Positions 17,137 through 26,822 are shown, counted from the stretch's first letter. The stretch is DNA of 37,107 bases from Acidimicrobiales bacterium (GCA_030832455.1 JAURJB010000009.1:1-37107); one strand, 5' to 3'. Numbers and translations are program-made. Notes: generated from the letters alone by a model not told the origin.

Positions 17137-17160
17137 GGTTACTTCTCTATTCGATTGCGA

Positions 17161-19929
17161 TTAGTCGCGCCCGTGGCACATTTTGTACTTCTTGGCAGAA
17201 CCACACGGACACGGTGCATTTCGTGGGGTAAGCGACCAGTCATCGGCTGACTTAACCACGGTCTTCTGAGCATCTGGAGCTGCTGGTTGTGGTGGCGCGA
17301 GCGGATCTGCGGTAGCGCCAGCAAAACCACCTTGGGCATCAGAATCGTATGAGCTCTCCTGAATGTTTTGCACCTGGATTGCGGGGGCATCGTTCTTTAC
17401 GACTTGCACATGCATCACATACTTCACGAAGTCTTGCGCGATGCCCTTCATCAGTGCGCCAAACATTTCAAAACCCTCGCGCTGCCATTCGGTCAGCGGG
17501 TCCTTCTGCCCCATGGCACGCAGGTTGATTCCTTCTTGCAGGTAATCCATTTCTTCGAGGTGTTCACGCCAACGTTGGTCAATGATTCGCAACATCACCT
17601 GACGCTCAACTTCGCGCATTGTCTGCTCGCCCATTTCAGACTCTCGCAGTGCGTAGTATCGCGATGCGTCCGCCATCACATGGTCGTACATATCGTCTGT
17701 CGAACCACAACCCGCAAGTGAGTCTTCGGTGACTTCTGTCGGCCAGAAGGTGCCGAGCTCGCGAGCAAGACCTTCTAAATCCCATTCGTCTTCCGCGTCA
17801 GACACGCAATGGCTATCAATCAAAGAATCCACTGCTTCGGCCAAGTACTCCATTGCCGCAATTTTGAGATCGGCGCCTTCCAGAATTTGATCACGGCGCT
17901 GATAGATGATCTTGCGCTGCTCATTCATTACTTCGTCGTACTTCAATACGTTCTTGCGAATTTCGCCGTTGCGCTGCTCAACAGTGCTTTGTGCTCGCTC
18001 GATTGCTTTGGTCACCATCTTTGCTTCGATAGCTTCGTCTTCTGGCAATGCTCTGCCCATTACCCAACTCAATGCACCAGTTGCGAACAAACGCATGAGC
18101 TCATCATCAAGGCTGAGATAAAAACGACTTTCACCCGGGTCGCCCTGACGGCCCGCACGTCCGCGCAATTGATTATCAATGCGGCGCGATTCGTGGCGCT
18201 CGGTTCCGAGAACATAGAGACCGCCTAGCGCGCGAACCTGAGCACCTTCTTCTTTGCACTGTTCGATGTATTGCGCCAGCACCTCTTCGTACCTCGATTG
18301 CGCGAGCACGCGAGAACCTTGAAACTCTTCGGACATATTGGCAAGTGGCATCGCCAATTCGAATTCATCTTTGAGCAAATCCTCGGAATATCCTTCGCTC
18401 AACACGTGTTGACGTGCAAGCCCTTCAGGGTTGCCGCCCAACAAGATGTCAACACCTCGACCAGCCATGTTCGTTGCAACGGTGACCGAACCTAAACGAC
18501 CTGCCTGAGCAACAATGTGTGCTTCGCGAGTGTGTTGCTTGGCGTTCAACACCTCATGGCGAATACCGCGCTGATTCAGCAAACGGGAGAGCAACTCACT
18601 CTTTTCAACGCTTACCGTTCCGACAAGCACAGGCTGCCCAGCCTTGTGTTTACCTTCAATATCGTCAACGACTGCTGAGAACTTTGCTGCCTCGGACTTG
18701 AAAATGAGATCTGGTTGATCAACGCGAATCATTTCACGGTTAGTAGGAATCGGTACAACAGCCAGGTTGTATGTGTTCATCAGTTCAGCAGCCTCAGTTT
18801 GCGCCGTTCCCGTCATTCCAGAAAGCTTTTCGTACATTCGGAAATAGTTCTGCAAGGTCACCGTTGCCAATGTTTGGTTTTCTTCCTTGATTTTGACGCC
18901 TTCTTTGGCTTCAACCGCCTGGTGAATACCTTCGCTCCAACGACGACCCTCAAGGATCCGGCCTGTGAACTCATCAACAATCATTACTTCGCCGTCTTGA
19001 ACGATGTAGTCCTTATCGCGGTGATACAACACAGCAGCCTTCAATGCAACCTGTAATTGGTGCACCAGATTTTGTTGAATCTCGTCGTAGAGGTTTTCGA
19101 TTCCGAGTTGCTGTTCTACCTTTTCAATACCCGACTCGGTAGGGACAACAATCCGTTTGGCTTCTTCAACTTCGTAGTCAACGTCACGAACCAGCGACCG
19201 CACAATTGATGCAAATCGGTAATACATTTTTGCAGCATCGGCAATTCGACCCGAGATGATCAATGGTGTTCGCGCTTCATCAATCAAAATTGAGTCAACT
19301 TCGTCGACGACAGCAAAGTGATGTCCGCGTTGCACCTTTTCGTTCTTCGATCCCGCCATGTTGTCGCGCAAGTAGTCGAAGCCAAATTCGTTATTCGTTC
19401 CGTATGTGATGTCTGCCAGATAGTCGCGACGCTTTTCTTCTGGCGACGTCCGCACACCAGGAATGATGAGTCCGACTTCCAAACCCATCCAGCGGTGAAT
19501 GCGACCCATCCACTCGGCATGAAAGCGTGCAAGGTAGTCGTTGACCGTAATGACGTGCACGCCCTTACCCGACAATGCATTGAGATACGCCGGCAACGTT
19601 GAAACAAGAGTTTTGCCTTCACCCGTTCGCATTTCGGGAATCCATCCAGCGTGCAACGCCGCCCCGCCCATCATCTGCACATCGAAGTGACGCTGACCAA
19701 TCACCCGCAACGAAGCCTCACGAACGACAGCGAATGCCTCAACCATGAGGTCATCAACATCTTCTCCGCGTTCAATGCGCTGACGAAATTCGGCAGTCTT
19801 GGCTTGCAATGCCACATCGGAGATCTTGTGGAGCTCGGGTTCATAGGCGTTGATGTCGGGCACAAGCGCGGCAAGAGCCTTTACTTTTTTGCCCTCGCCG
19901 GCACGCAGAATTCGATCCAGGAGTGCCAT
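17161..19929 (-). CDS. secA: Preprotein translocase ATPase SecA
   Basis: 922-residue motor of the Sec pathway. Walker A MRTGEGKT is at residues 100-107, then VDEVDSILIDEARTPLIISG, the preprotein cross-linking domain, helicase motif NMAGRGVDILLGG, RGRAGRQGDPGESRFYLSLDD, and a C-terminal zinc SEC-C motif RNAPCPCGSAKKYKMCHG. The start is ATG 19929 (MALLDRILRAGEGKK); the longer reading to 20031 lies inside comF. No ribosome site is seen. A TAGGAT hexamer at 19945-19940, which includes the comF TAG stop, sits 10 nt upstream, the same spacing as in the his leader. It is the full-length housekeeping type. Confidence 0.96.
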   Translation of the reverse strand: MALLDRILRAGEGKKVKALAALVPDINAYEPELHKISDVALQAKTAEFRQRIERGEDVDDLMVEAFAVVREASLRVIGQRHFDVQMMGGAALHAGWIPEMRTGEGKTLVSTLPAYLNALSGKGVHVITVNDYLARFHAEWMGRIHRWMGLEVGLIIPGVRTSPEEKRRDYLADITYGTNNEFGFDYLRDNMAGSKNEKVQRGHHFAVVDEVDSILIDEARTPLIISGRIADAAKMYYRFASIVRSLVRDVDYEVEEAKRIVVPTESGIEKVEQQLGIENLYDEIQQNLVHQLQVALKAAVLYHRDKDYIVQDGEVMIVDEFTGRILEGRRWSEGIHQAVEAKEGVKIKEENQTLATVTLQNYFRMYEKLSGMTGTAQTEAAELMNTYNLAVVPIPTNREMIRVDQPDLIFKSEAAKFSAVVDDIEGKHKAGQPVLVGTVSVEKSELLSRLLNQRGIRHEVLNAKQHTREAHIVAQAGRLGSVTVATNMAGRGVDILLGGNPEGLARQHVLSEGYSEDLLKDEFELAMPLANMSEEFQGSRVLAQSRYEEVLAQYIEQCKEEGAQVRALGGLYVLGTERHESRRIDNQLRGRAGRQGDPGESRFYLSLDDELMRLFATGALSWVMGRALPEDEAIEAKMVTKAIERAQSTVEQRNGEIRKNVLKYDEVMNEQRKIIYQRRDQILEGADLKIAAMEYLAEAVDSLIDSHCVSDAEDEWDLEGLARELGTFWPTEVTEDSLAGCGSTDDMYDHVMADASRYYALRESEMGEQTMREVERQVMLRIIDQRWREHLEEMDYLQEGINLRAMGQKDPLTEWQREGFEMFGALMKGIAQDFVKYVMHVQVVKNDAPAIQVQNIQESSYDSDAQGGFAGATADPLAPPQPAAPDAQKTVVKSADDWSLTPRNAPCPCGSAKKYKMCHGRD

Positions 19930-19942
19930 GCAGTCAATGATC

Positions 19943-20536
19943 CTACCTGCGCCGCGCTGGGACGGGAGTAGCGGCAACTGCTGCGCACATGACCCACTTC
20001 GCCCCCGCATCTTCCAAGGCATGCCGAGCATCCCGCAAAGTCGCCCCTGTTGTCACCACGTCGTCAATGACTAAAACGCTGAAGGGTCGAAGTATCTGAC
20101 GTGCAGTGAGCTGATGGCCCACTAATCGTTGTTCCCGAGTTTTTCCTGTTTGGTGGCCATTGCCATGTTTCACTAACAACTTACGCACAGGGATCCCCAA
20201 TTGGCGTGCAACATCACGTGCAATCCGCTCTGCCTGATCATGGCCACGCATAAAACGCCGCTGCCGAGATGTTGGTACCCATGTCACTACATCAACTTGT
20301 GCTGTCTGTTGATGTTCGCACAACCTGCGAACAAGGCATGCACTAAACATGGCCCCCAACTCACGGTGATTGCGATATTTGTAGCCGATCATCAATCGTC
20401 GAGCGACTCCGCTATATGGCATTGCGACAATCACTCCATTGATATCTGCGCTGCGTAACGACATCACATGAACAAGACATCGATCACACTCCGTGCGCAC
20501 ACGCGATCCGCATCCATCACACCGATAAAAAAACAA
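19943..20536 (-). CDS. ComF family phosphoribosyltransferase-like protein
   Basis: About 197 residues with an N-terminal zinc-ribbon-like CDGCG...CDRC and a C-terminal type I phosphoribosyltransferase fold: VVTWVPTSRQRRFMRGHDQAERIARDVA and the PRPP loop VLVIDDVVTTGATL. ComF proteins assist DNA uptake in competent bacteria, but in actinobacteria their role is unclear. I favour a TTG start at 20536 because GGAGG lies at ideal distance upstream (GGAGGAACGGA-TTG). An ATG at 20554 would leave no ribosome site and would overlap the start of the divergent gene. It lies directly upstream of secA. Confidence 0.82.
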   Translation of the reverse strand: MFFYRCDGCGSRVRTECDRCLVHVMSLRSADINGVIVAMPYSGVARRLMIGYKYRNHRELGAMFSACLVRRLCEHQQTAQVDVVTWVPTSRQRRFMRGHDQAERIARDVARQLGIPVRKLLVKHGNGHQTGKTREQRLVGHQLTARQILRPFSVLVIDDVVTTGATLRDARHALEDAGAKWVMCAAVAATPVPARRR

Positions 20537-20561
20537 TCCGTTCCTCCAAACCATGTACGAC

Positions 20562-20567
20562 TACGGT
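20562..20567 (+). promoter_or_regulatory. TANNNT -10 for leaderless yczE-like gene
   Basis: TACGGT, six bases, then GTG at 20574. This fits the leaderless pattern seen at other genes here and argues for that start over the ATG at 20553. Confidence 0.45.
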
Positions 20568-20573
20568 GATGGG

Positions 20574-21218
20574 GTGACGAATTACTTCATCAGCCCACTG
20601 CGTGATCGGCCAATCCAACGCCTCACACGATGTGTGGGCGGATTAGCCCTCTTTGGAATTGGTGTCGGAATGCAAAAGCAGGGTCACATGGGTCTTGCCC
20701 CGTGGGATGTGTTTCACGACGGCTTATCCAAGCAACTCAACTGGCCATTTGGCCGTGCACTGATCTTGACCAGTTTCTTGGTGTTGTTCCTGTGGATTCC
20801 GCTTCGTCAGAAACCAGGTATCGGAACATTGCTCAATGCAGTTGAGATCGGTCTCGTTGCAGGCATCGTCATTGAAATATTGCCTCGAGCCGAATCGTTG
20901 CCACTGCGCATTGCACTAATGCTCGGCGGCATTGTGATTCTTGGAATCGGATCTGGCCTCTACATCGGCGCAGGACTAGGACCTGGTCCTCGTGATGGCT
21001 TATTCACTGGTCTTGCCGAACGCGGATTTACGGTGAGTCGGGCACGCACCCTTGTTGAAATCAGTGTTCTTGTTGTGGGTTTTGCGCTCGGAGGCGCAGT
21101 TGGAGTCGGAACGCTGGTCTTTGCGTTCGGGATTGGGCCAATTGTTGCTCGCACGCTCCCACTGCTCCACCTAACACCGCTAGAAGCGGTTACCGAAGAA
21201 GAGCAGTGGGGCGAGTAA
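20574..21218 (+). CDS. YczE/YitT-like integral membrane protein
   Basis: About 214-residue membrane protein with five or six hydrophobic segments and two conserved repeats: MGLAPWDVFHDGLSKQLNWPFGRA and GLGPGPRDGLFTGLAERGFTVSRARTLVEIS. These are characteristic of the YczE group (COG2364), whose molecular role is unknown; some members are annotated as transport- or surfactin-related. The start is GTG 20574 from the TACGGT spacing; ATG 20553 is the alternative and shares a CATG with an alternative comF start. It converges on ahcY, leaving four bases between stop codons. Confidence 0.78.
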   Translation: MTNYFISPLRDRPIQRLTRCVGGLALFGIGVGMQKQGHMGLAPWDVFHDGLSKQLNWPFGRALILTSFLVLFLWIPLRQKPGIGTLLNAVEIGLVAGIVIEILPRAESLPLRIALMLGGIVILGIGSGLYIGAGLGPGPRDGLFTGLAERGFTVSRARTLVEISVLVVGFALGGAVGVGTLVFAFGIGPIVARTLPLLHLTPLEAVTEEEQWGE

Positions 21219-21222
21219 CGAG

Positions 21223-22671
21223 TTAGTAGCGGTATGCCTCTGGCTTAAATGGACCACTTGGCGCAATACCGAGGTAGTCGGCCTGCTCATCAGTCATCCG
21301 CGTCAACACTGCACCGAGTGCATCTAGGTGCAACGCTGCAACCTTTTCATCTAGATGTTTCGGCAACACGTACACGCCAAGTGGGTATTTATCAAGATTG
21401 CCAAATAGCTCGATCTGAGCAATTACCTGATTCGAAAATGAGCAACTCATTACGAAACTTGGGTGCCCGGTGGCGCAACCAAGGTTGACCAATCGGCCTT
21501 CCGCCAACACGATCACTGCGTGTCCGTCTTTGAACGTCCACAAATCGGTACCAGGTTTGAGTTCATCTCGTACTGCTCCGCTGCGAGCAAGTCCGGCCAT
21601 GTCAATTTCGTTATCAAAGTGTCCGATATTGCACACAATTGCGTTGTGCTTCATACGCGCCATGTGATCAACAGTGATGATTGCTTCGTTACCCGTTGCT
21701 GTCACGAACACGTCCGCCGTCGCCACCATGTTTTCCAATGTGTCGACCTGGTAGCCCTCCATCGCTGCCTGCAATGCATTGATTGGGTCAATCTCGGTCA
21801 CGATCACGCGAGCTCCTTGGCCACGAAGGCTCTGTGCGCAACCCTTGCCCACGTCGCCATAACCACACACCACTGATGTTTTTCCAGCAAGCATCACATC
21901 GGTTGCACGGTTGATTGCGTCAATCAATGAGTGTCGGCAACCATAAAGATTGTCGAACTTAGACTTCGTCACACTGTCGTTGACGTTGATCGCAGGAAAC
22001 AGCAGTTCACCCTTTTCTGCCATCTTGTACAAACGCTTCACACCCGTTGTGGTTTCTTCCGTTACGCCCTTGATGCCTTTTGCCATCTTCGTCCACTTCG
22101 TTGGATGTGTTTTGAGTGTGCGTTGCAACAAACCAAGCACGATGGCGAGTTCAGGATTTGATGCCGAAGTTGGATCTGGAACTTCACCCGTAGCCTCATA
22201 CTCAACACCCTTGTGCAACAACATGGTTGCATCACCACCGTCATCGAGGATCATGTTTGGTCCATCGCCATCAGGCCATGTCATCATCTGGTCTGTCGCC
22301 CACCAGTACTCTTCGAGCGTCTCGCCCTTCCATGCAAACACTGGGACACCATTTGGCTCATCGACCGAACCATTAGGACCAACAACTACTGCAGCCGCTG
22401 CATGATCTTGCGTAGAGAAGATATTGCAACTCGCCCAACGCACTTCCGCGCCAAGTTCGACAAGTGTTTCGATCAACACTGCAGTTTGAATGGTCATGTG
22501 CAAAGAACCAGAAATTCGGGCGCCCTTAAGTGGCTTCGACTTGCCAAACTCTTTACGCAACGCGCGCAAACCTGGCATTTCGTGTTCGGCCAAATGGATT
22601 TCCTTGCGACCAAAAGGTGCAAGCGACAGATCGGCAACCCGCCAATCACGACGTTGAGCGAATGAAGACAT
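21223..22671 (-). CDS. ahcY: Adenosylhomocysteinase (S-adenosylhomocysteine hydrolase)
   Basis: 482-residue NAD-dependent enzyme splitting SAH into adenosine and homocysteine, relieving product inhibition of methyltransferases. Visible: [48 protein letters not shown] (residues 229-244), the NAD motif [13 protein letters not shown] (268-280), [11 protein letters not shown], and the C-terminal KPEAYRY that reaches into the neighbouring subunit. The length includes the roughly 40-residue insertion typical of the bacterial long form. AAGGAG lies 5 nt before the ATG. The 68-nt upstream gap contains a hairpin. Confidence 0.96.
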   Translation of the reverse strand: MSSFAQRRDWRVADLSLAPFGRKEIHLAEHEMPGLRALRKEFGKSKPLKGARISGSLHMTIQTAVLIETLVELGAEVRWASCNIFSTQDHAAAAVVVGPNGSVDEPNGVPVFAWKGETLEEYWWATDQMMTWPDGDGPNMILDDGGDATMLLHKGVEYEATGEVPDPTSASNPELAIVLGLLQRTLKTHPTKWTKMAKGIKGVTEETTTGVKRLYKMAEKGELLFPAINVNDSVTKSKFDNLYGCRHSLIDAINRATDVMLAGKTSVVCGYGDVGKGCAQSLRGQGARVIVTEIDPINALQAAMEGYQVDTLENMVATADVFVTATGNEAIITVDHMARMKHNAIVCNIGHFDNEIDMAGLARSGAVRDELKPGTDLWTFKDGHAVIVLAEGRLVNLGCATGHPSFVMSCSFSNQVIAQIELFGNLDKYPLGVYVLPKHLDEKVAALHLDALGAVLTRMTDEQADYLGIAPSGPFKPEAYRY

Positions 22672-22719
22672 GAAAACTCCTTAAATGAGTGACTAAGTGA
22701 ACTAATAGATAATGGTGCT

Positions 22720-22736
22720 CTGCGTACGAAACGCAG
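22720..22736 (-). promoter_or_regulatory. Hairpin in the ahcY upstream region
   Basis: On the minus strand CTGCGT, loop TTCGT, ACGCAG: six perfect pairs starting four bases after the Trm112 stop. No U-run follows, so it is not a convincing terminator. About 12 nt further downstream, near-repeats TTAGTTCAC and TTAGTCACT lie just before the AAGGAG of ahcY. Function unknown; the segment does not match the SAH riboswitch consensus as I remember it. Confidence 0.3.
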
Positions 22737-22739
22737 CGA

Positions 22740-22973
22740 TTAGCCAAATGTCGGACTAATCGATTCCGCAACGATTCTTCGTTCGAGCTCAGTGTGCTCT
22801 GCGGCATCTACCGCGACGGATTCTTCAACCAACATTACTGGAATTCCATCGCGCACCAAGTACTTCCGACGGAGACGCGGGTTGTAGAGAAATGCGTCGC
22901 CAGCAAAATAGAACAGTGGACCTTTGTCTTCTGGACAGGCCAGGATTTCCAGCAATTTTGTATCGAGCGACAT
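22740..22973 (-). CDS. Trm112/UPF0434-like small protein
   Basis: 77 residues. LEILACPEDKGPLFYFAGDAFLYNPRLRRKYLVRDGIPVML matches the Trm112-like (UPF0434/YcaR) fold, small zinc-ribbon-derived proteins that in eukaryotes activate methyltransferases and in bacteria have no settled function. Only one cysteine (C13) of the usual zinc set is present. The ATG at 22973 lies six bases after TAGTCT with no ribosome site. It sits between manB and ahcY, as similar small proteins do near manB in other actinobacteria. Confidence 0.82.
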   Translation of the reverse strand: MSLDTKLLEILACPEDKGPLFYFAGDAFLYNPRLRRKYLVRDGIPVMLVEESVAVDAAEHTELERRIVAESISPTFG

Positions 22974-22979
22974 GGCAAC

Positions 22980-22985
22980 AGACTA
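22980..22985 (-). promoter_or_regulatory. TANNNT -10 for leaderless Trm112-like gene
   Basis: Minus strand TAGTCT (22985-22980), six bases, ATG at 22973. Same hexamer as the proposed his leader -10. Confidence 0.5.
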
Positions 22986-23000
22986 TTGGATGTCCACCAA

Positions 23001-24353
23001 TTAGGCGGTAATCACACCAAGCAAATCGGCTACATGGTTGTCGCACTCGTCACGCGTGCTGGCTTCTAAGTTCAACCTCAACAGCGGCTCGGTATTGCTT
23101 GGGCGAACGTTGAACCACCACGATCCACAATCAACCGTGAGACCATCCAGGTGATCCTGCGGGTACTGCGCATAATCCTGCCCTATTTGCGCAATAACTT
23201 TTGCGATGTCGGGAACAGTCGTATTGATCTCGCCACTTGACGCATAACGCTCGAGTGGTTTGCGGATCTCGGAGAGCTTGCTGCCGGTGCGGCACATTTC
23301 GCCCAGCACGCCCATGCTTGCGATCAGTCCGCTGTCTGCTCGATAGTTATCTGCAAAGTAGTAATGCCCAGAATGCTCGCCAGCAAAGACGGCACCAGTC
23401 TCTGCCATGATCTGTTTCATATAACTATGACCGTTCTTGGTTCGGATCGCAGTTCCGCCATGCTCGCGGATCACTTCAGGTACAGCGCGCGAACAAATGA
23501 GGTTGTACAAAATGGTCGCGCCAGGGTTCAGGCGCAAAAATCTGGTTGCGAGCAACGCTGTGGTCGTGCTTCCCGACATCCCCTGACCAAGTTCATCAAC
23601 CAAAAACACTCGGTCTGCATCACCATCAAACGCAAGACCGACATCAAAGCCACCCGCGATCACACGAGCCATGAGGTCGCGCTGATTTGCTGTCTGCAAC
23701 GGGTCGGCTGGGTGGTTTGGAAATGTGCCATCGAGTTCGCCGTACATCACTTCAAGTTCAAAATCGGCAAGGCGCTCAAACACGGCTGGAACGACAAGAC
23801 CGCCCATTCCATTTGCCGTGTCAGCAACAACACGCAACTTGCGCAACCTGTCGGAGGAAATGAACTTCACAACATGATCTGCAAACTCCGCCAACATGCT
23901 GACATGATTCAACGTTCCTGCAGTTGCGGCAAACGCAGGTTCGTTACCAGCCAGCACTTCGGCTGCAATCGAGTGAATTTCGCGCAGGCCGTTATCTATT
24001 CCGATTGACCGCGCCCCAGATAGACAGCATTTAATTCCGTTATATTGCGCCGGATTATGCGAAGCAGTAAACATCGCGCCAGGCGAATCGAGTTTGCCCG
24101 ATGCGTAATACAACAAATCACTTGAGGCCAGCCCAAGGTTGGTGATGCTTACGCCATGTGCCAGAACGCCACGCTGGAAAGCGTCAACGAGTTCGGGTCC
24201 ACTTGGACGCATGTCGTGCGCTACGACGATATGTGGCGCCTTGGCAAATTTTGCAAACGCAACACCAATTGCGTAAGCCACTTCGGCATCGAGTTGATCA
24301 GGGACAATGCCCCGAATGTCGTACGCCTTAACGATTGCGTTGAGATCTGCCAC
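23001..24353 (-). CDS. manB: Phosphomannomutase/phosphoglucomutase (ManB)
   Basis: 450-residue alpha-D-phosphohexomutase interconverting mannose-6- and mannose-1-phosphate (or the glucose pair), feeding GDP-mannose. Catalytic phosphoserine S98 lies in TASHNP, the Mg loop DGDADR is at 243-248, the sugar-binding loop GEHSGH at 325-330, and the phosphate-binding loop is RPSNTEP near the C-terminus. Start is GTG 24353, overlapping the 3' end of the upstream membrane protein gene by 26 bp. Its neighbours (GT-C-like protein, DUF3499, ahcY) and the gmd gene at the window end support the mannose assignment. Confidence 0.92.
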   Translation of the reverse strand: MADLNAIVKAYDIRGIVPDQLDAEVAYAIGVAFAKFAKAPHIVVAHDMRPSGPELVDAFQRGVLAHGVSITNLGLASSDLLYYASGKLDSPGAMFTASHNPAQYNGIKCCLSGARSIGIDNGLREIHSIAAEVLAGNEPAFAATAGTLNHVSMLAEFADHVVKFISSDRLRKLRVVADTANGMGGLVVPAVFERLADFELEVMYGELDGTFPNHPADPLQTANQRDLMARVIAGGFDVGLAFDGDADRVFLVDELGQGMSGSTTTALLATRFLRLNPGATILYNLICSRAVPEVIREHGGTAIRTKNGHSYMKQIMAETGAVFAGEHSGHYYFADNYRADSGLIASMGVLGEMCRTGSKLSEIRKPLERYASSGEINTTVPDIAKVIAQIGQDYAQYPQDHLDGLTVDCGSWWFNVRPSNTEPLLRLNLEASTRDECDNHVADLLGVITA

Positions 24354-26799
24354 GGGTGTACAGACTACTCAACAATCCCGATTTGTTACGTCGGGCAATA
24401 ACAATCCACACGATTCCGATAAACGTCAGCATGTATGCGAAATAGTCAATGAGCGTCCACCCATAGTGCATTTTGACCGACGAACTTGTTGGCACCACCA
24501 CCATCATGTTGGGTGCGACGCGATACGGGCCGGTGGCACCTTCCACTTTCCAATTCGGAAAGTAACTCACGCGAACCAACACTGGGACACCAATCTTGTC
24601 CACCGAAAACTTAATGCTTTCTTGACCAATTTCCACGTCGCTCACCACTACCGGTTCAAGCGGTACCGACTGAACAGGAGATGACGGTCTGACCACATCG
24701 ACTCGCCTGCTTGGAGAGTCGGGTTCGCCTTCTCGAAGCGCAAGATCTATCTCAACATCAACTCGTTGCCATGACTCGGGACCACTATCGGCAATGGGGA
24801 TTTGCCAAATATCTGGATGCTGAAACCAACTTGTACCCACTTCCAACCAACGCTCACGTGGATTGTCGGAAGACATATTGACGATCACCGGTTGCGTTGT
24901 AAGCGGAACAACGATGTCGCTTCCTTGCACCCGATACACCACCCAGGGACCACTGCGCGCAACTTCGACAAGACCTTCTTGCTGCGAAGCCTGCGCAATA
25001 GCTTCGGGCGTGAAACCCATGAAGTACTTAACGCCAAGTTCTTGCAGATAACGAAGTCCAATAGTTGCGTCGTTGTTGTCATAGCGAAGTTCTCGGACTG
25101 GATTACTGCTCTGCTTCGACATCGCAGCTGCAGTAATGAAGTGATACGGAGTACTTCCCGCGGCCTCGAAGAACAAGCCCTCCATTGACCCAATGCAGCC
25201 ATCGGTCCAATGCGGTAGCAACATCAGACTCATGGTGGTTCCGTACTTATTCAACTCACCATTGTTTTCCCATAGTGCTCGACCACAGCCCAGATTTGGA
25301 TCTTCGCCTAGCGACTTCATGGTTTGCACAATGTCGTAATACTCACCGTACGCGCTCTTGCCTTCGTAGCCCGTGAAGTTCCAGCGAGCCCATCCATCAA
25401 CGAAACCGTCATTGCTTGACTTTGTTTTTAATGGACCCCACACATAGTTGTACTCACCCGCTGCGTTGACTTGCACCGAACCAAACGGAAGCTCTTGAAA
25501 CCGAAACCCGATTGCTACTGCAGTGAGCACCGCAAACCCCGAAAGTATTGCGAGTTGAATCGAGAAACGATCGCGCACAGAGGAAACGTGAAGCACCACG
25601 GGCTCTGCAGATTCGGAGCGGGCAAGTCTTTCGAGCGAGACAACGCGAACGATAAATGCAACCACTTCGCAGATTCCAACAACAAACAAGAAATACCGCA
25701 TGAGATACAAAAATGGAAGGATGCGCGGGTTCCAGAGCAAACCAATAATCGGCAAACTATTGCGAGCGATAAACACGCCAACCGCAAGAACAATCGCCAT
25801 CAATACCATCCACGTTCCTGCTTTATGACGTCTGCGCAGCAGCGACACAGCGCCAATTACCGCGACGACAACGAACGTGATATCGAGCGCGGTGTGTAAC
25901 GGGAAGAACATCTTCCAAAAGGAATCCGTCACCCCGCTTGGCCGGGGCTCGTACTTCATGTCGGTCATATAGGCATGGCTGGTTACGAATGGAAGTACCC
26001 AAAAAGATGACAGCAACATTGCAAGCGCAATGACTTTTGCACCGAAACGCAAGTGATCGCGCTTATTCCATACGACCAACATCAATGCTGCACCACCGAA
26101 CACAAAGATCAAAACAATTCCGTGGCTCAGGGCCGACAGGGCGATGACTATCGCCGCTGCCACACGATGACGACCTGTTTCGAGTCCACGCGCCAACAAT
26201 GCAAACCCCAGCATCGCAAGCGACAGTGAAATAGAGAACGAGAACTCACCAGCCATCGTCGATGCAATGTTGCCCCCATAAATGGTGAAACTTTCATCAA
26301 ACAAAAAGATCGTCGCTGCGATCGCAAATAACTCCGGAATTGGGTACGCGAATCGCGCAAATCTTCCAAACAACCACGAACACAATGGCAACGTCAAAAT
26401 TCCAATTACTGCAACAATCTTCATTGCAATCCCGTACGGCAACACAACGTCAAGCAGCACGATCATGAGTGCTGGCAACACCATATAGAAGCGGTAAATC
26501 GGCAACCCCGAATACCAATCCATACTCCAACCGGAAAGCTTGAATTGCGAAAGCAAATGGTCACGCAGGAATGCCGGCCCCCACACATGGGCGCCCATGT
26601 CGCCTCCCGTTGGGGTGTTATTGCGCAAAATCAGTTCGGGATGCAACGCCATCAACAAAAACAGCGTCGGTCCCGCCACTGCAATGATTGCTGACAGCTT
26701 TTTCCAGTAGGGCTCGTTGCGATCGAACCGATTGGCTATTTGGACTGGATCGGAATCACGCGCAGCATCGACAGCACCGTGTTCGATCTCGTGGTCCAC
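24328..26799 (-). CDS. Large polytopic membrane protein, probable GT-C-type glycosyltransferase
   Basis: 823 residues. After a short charged N-terminus come TM1 (about 37-53) and an outside loop with TPTGGDMGAHVWGPAFLRDHLL, whose Asp resembles the first-loop acidic residue of lipid-phosphate-sugar-dependent GT-C enzymes. Roughly ten further hydrophobic segments follow to about residue 410-440, then a large soluble domain (about 470-770), and a final TM near 790-810. VRVSYFPNWKVEGATGPYRVAPNMMVVVP near the end is reminiscent of YfhO- and PTPS-related membrane proteins. The gene overlaps manB, so it may transfer mannose from a polyprenyl carrier, but that is inference. GTG start at 26799 with TATGAT seven bases upstream. 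Confidence 0.72.
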   Translation of the reverse strand: MDHEIEHGAVDAARDSDPVQIANRFDRNEPYWKKLSAIIAVAGPTLFLLMALHPELILRNNTPTGGDMGAHVWGPAFLRDHLLSQFKLSGWSMDWYSGLPIYRFYMVLPALMIVLLDVVLPYGIAMKIVAVIGILTLPLCSWLFGRFARFAYPIPELFAIAATIFLFDESFTIYGGNIASTMAGEFSFSISLSLAMLGFALLARGLETGRHRVAAAIVIALSALSHGIVLIFVFGGAALMLVVWNKRDHLRFGAKVIALAMLLSSFWVLPFVTSHAYMTDMKYEPRPSGVTDSFWKMFFPLHTALDITFVVVAVIGAVSLLRRRHKAGTWMVLMAIVLAVGVFIARNSLPIIGLLWNPRILPFLYLMRYFLFVVGICEVVAFIVRVVSLERLARSESAEPVVLHVSSVRDRFSIQLAILSGFAVLTAVAIGFRFQELPFGSVQVNAAGEYNYVWGPLKTKSSNDGFVDGWARWNFTGYEGKSAYGEYYDIVQTMKSLGEDPNLGCGRALWENNGELNKYGTTMSLMLLPHWTDGCIGSMEGLFFEAAGSTPYHFITAAAMSKQSSNPVRELRYDNNDATIGLRYLQELGVKYFMGFTPEAIAQASQQEGLVEVARSGPWVVYRVQGSDIVVPLTTQPVIVNMSSDNPRERWLEVGTSWFQHPDIWQIPIADSGPESWQRVDVEIDLALREGEPDSPSRRVDVVRPSSPVQSVPLEPVVVSDVEIGQESIKFSVDKIGVPVLVRVSYFPNWKVEGATGPYRVAPNMMVVVPTSSSVKMHYGWTLIDYFAYMLTFIGIVWIVIARRNKSGLLSSLYTRGRSQRNR

Positions 26800-26806
26800 G
26801 CGCTAA

Positions 26807-26812
26807 ATCATA
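26807..26812 (-). promoter_or_regulatory. TANNNT -10 for leaderless GT-C-like gene
   Basis: Minus strand TATGAT (26812-26807, five of six to TATAAT), seven bases, GTG at 26799. It lies in the 23-bp gap after the CPBP gene. Confidence 0.5.
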
Positions 26813-26822
26813 GATGTAAGAC

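Noticed and set aside
20552-20555. Divergent comF and yczE starting on one CATG
   Set aside because: Neither ATG has a ribosome site or a suitably spaced -10, whereas TTG 20536 and GTG 20574 do.
22672-22739. Known SAH riboswitch before ahcY
   Set aside because: The GC-rich conserved core I associate with that class is missing and the region is short; kept only as an unassigned hairpin.
25471-25899. 142-codon plus-strand open frame inside the GT-C-like gene
   Set aside because: Antisense shadow: low-complexity, charged composition with no recognisable motif, start signal or promoter; the opposite strand encodes clear transmembrane segments.
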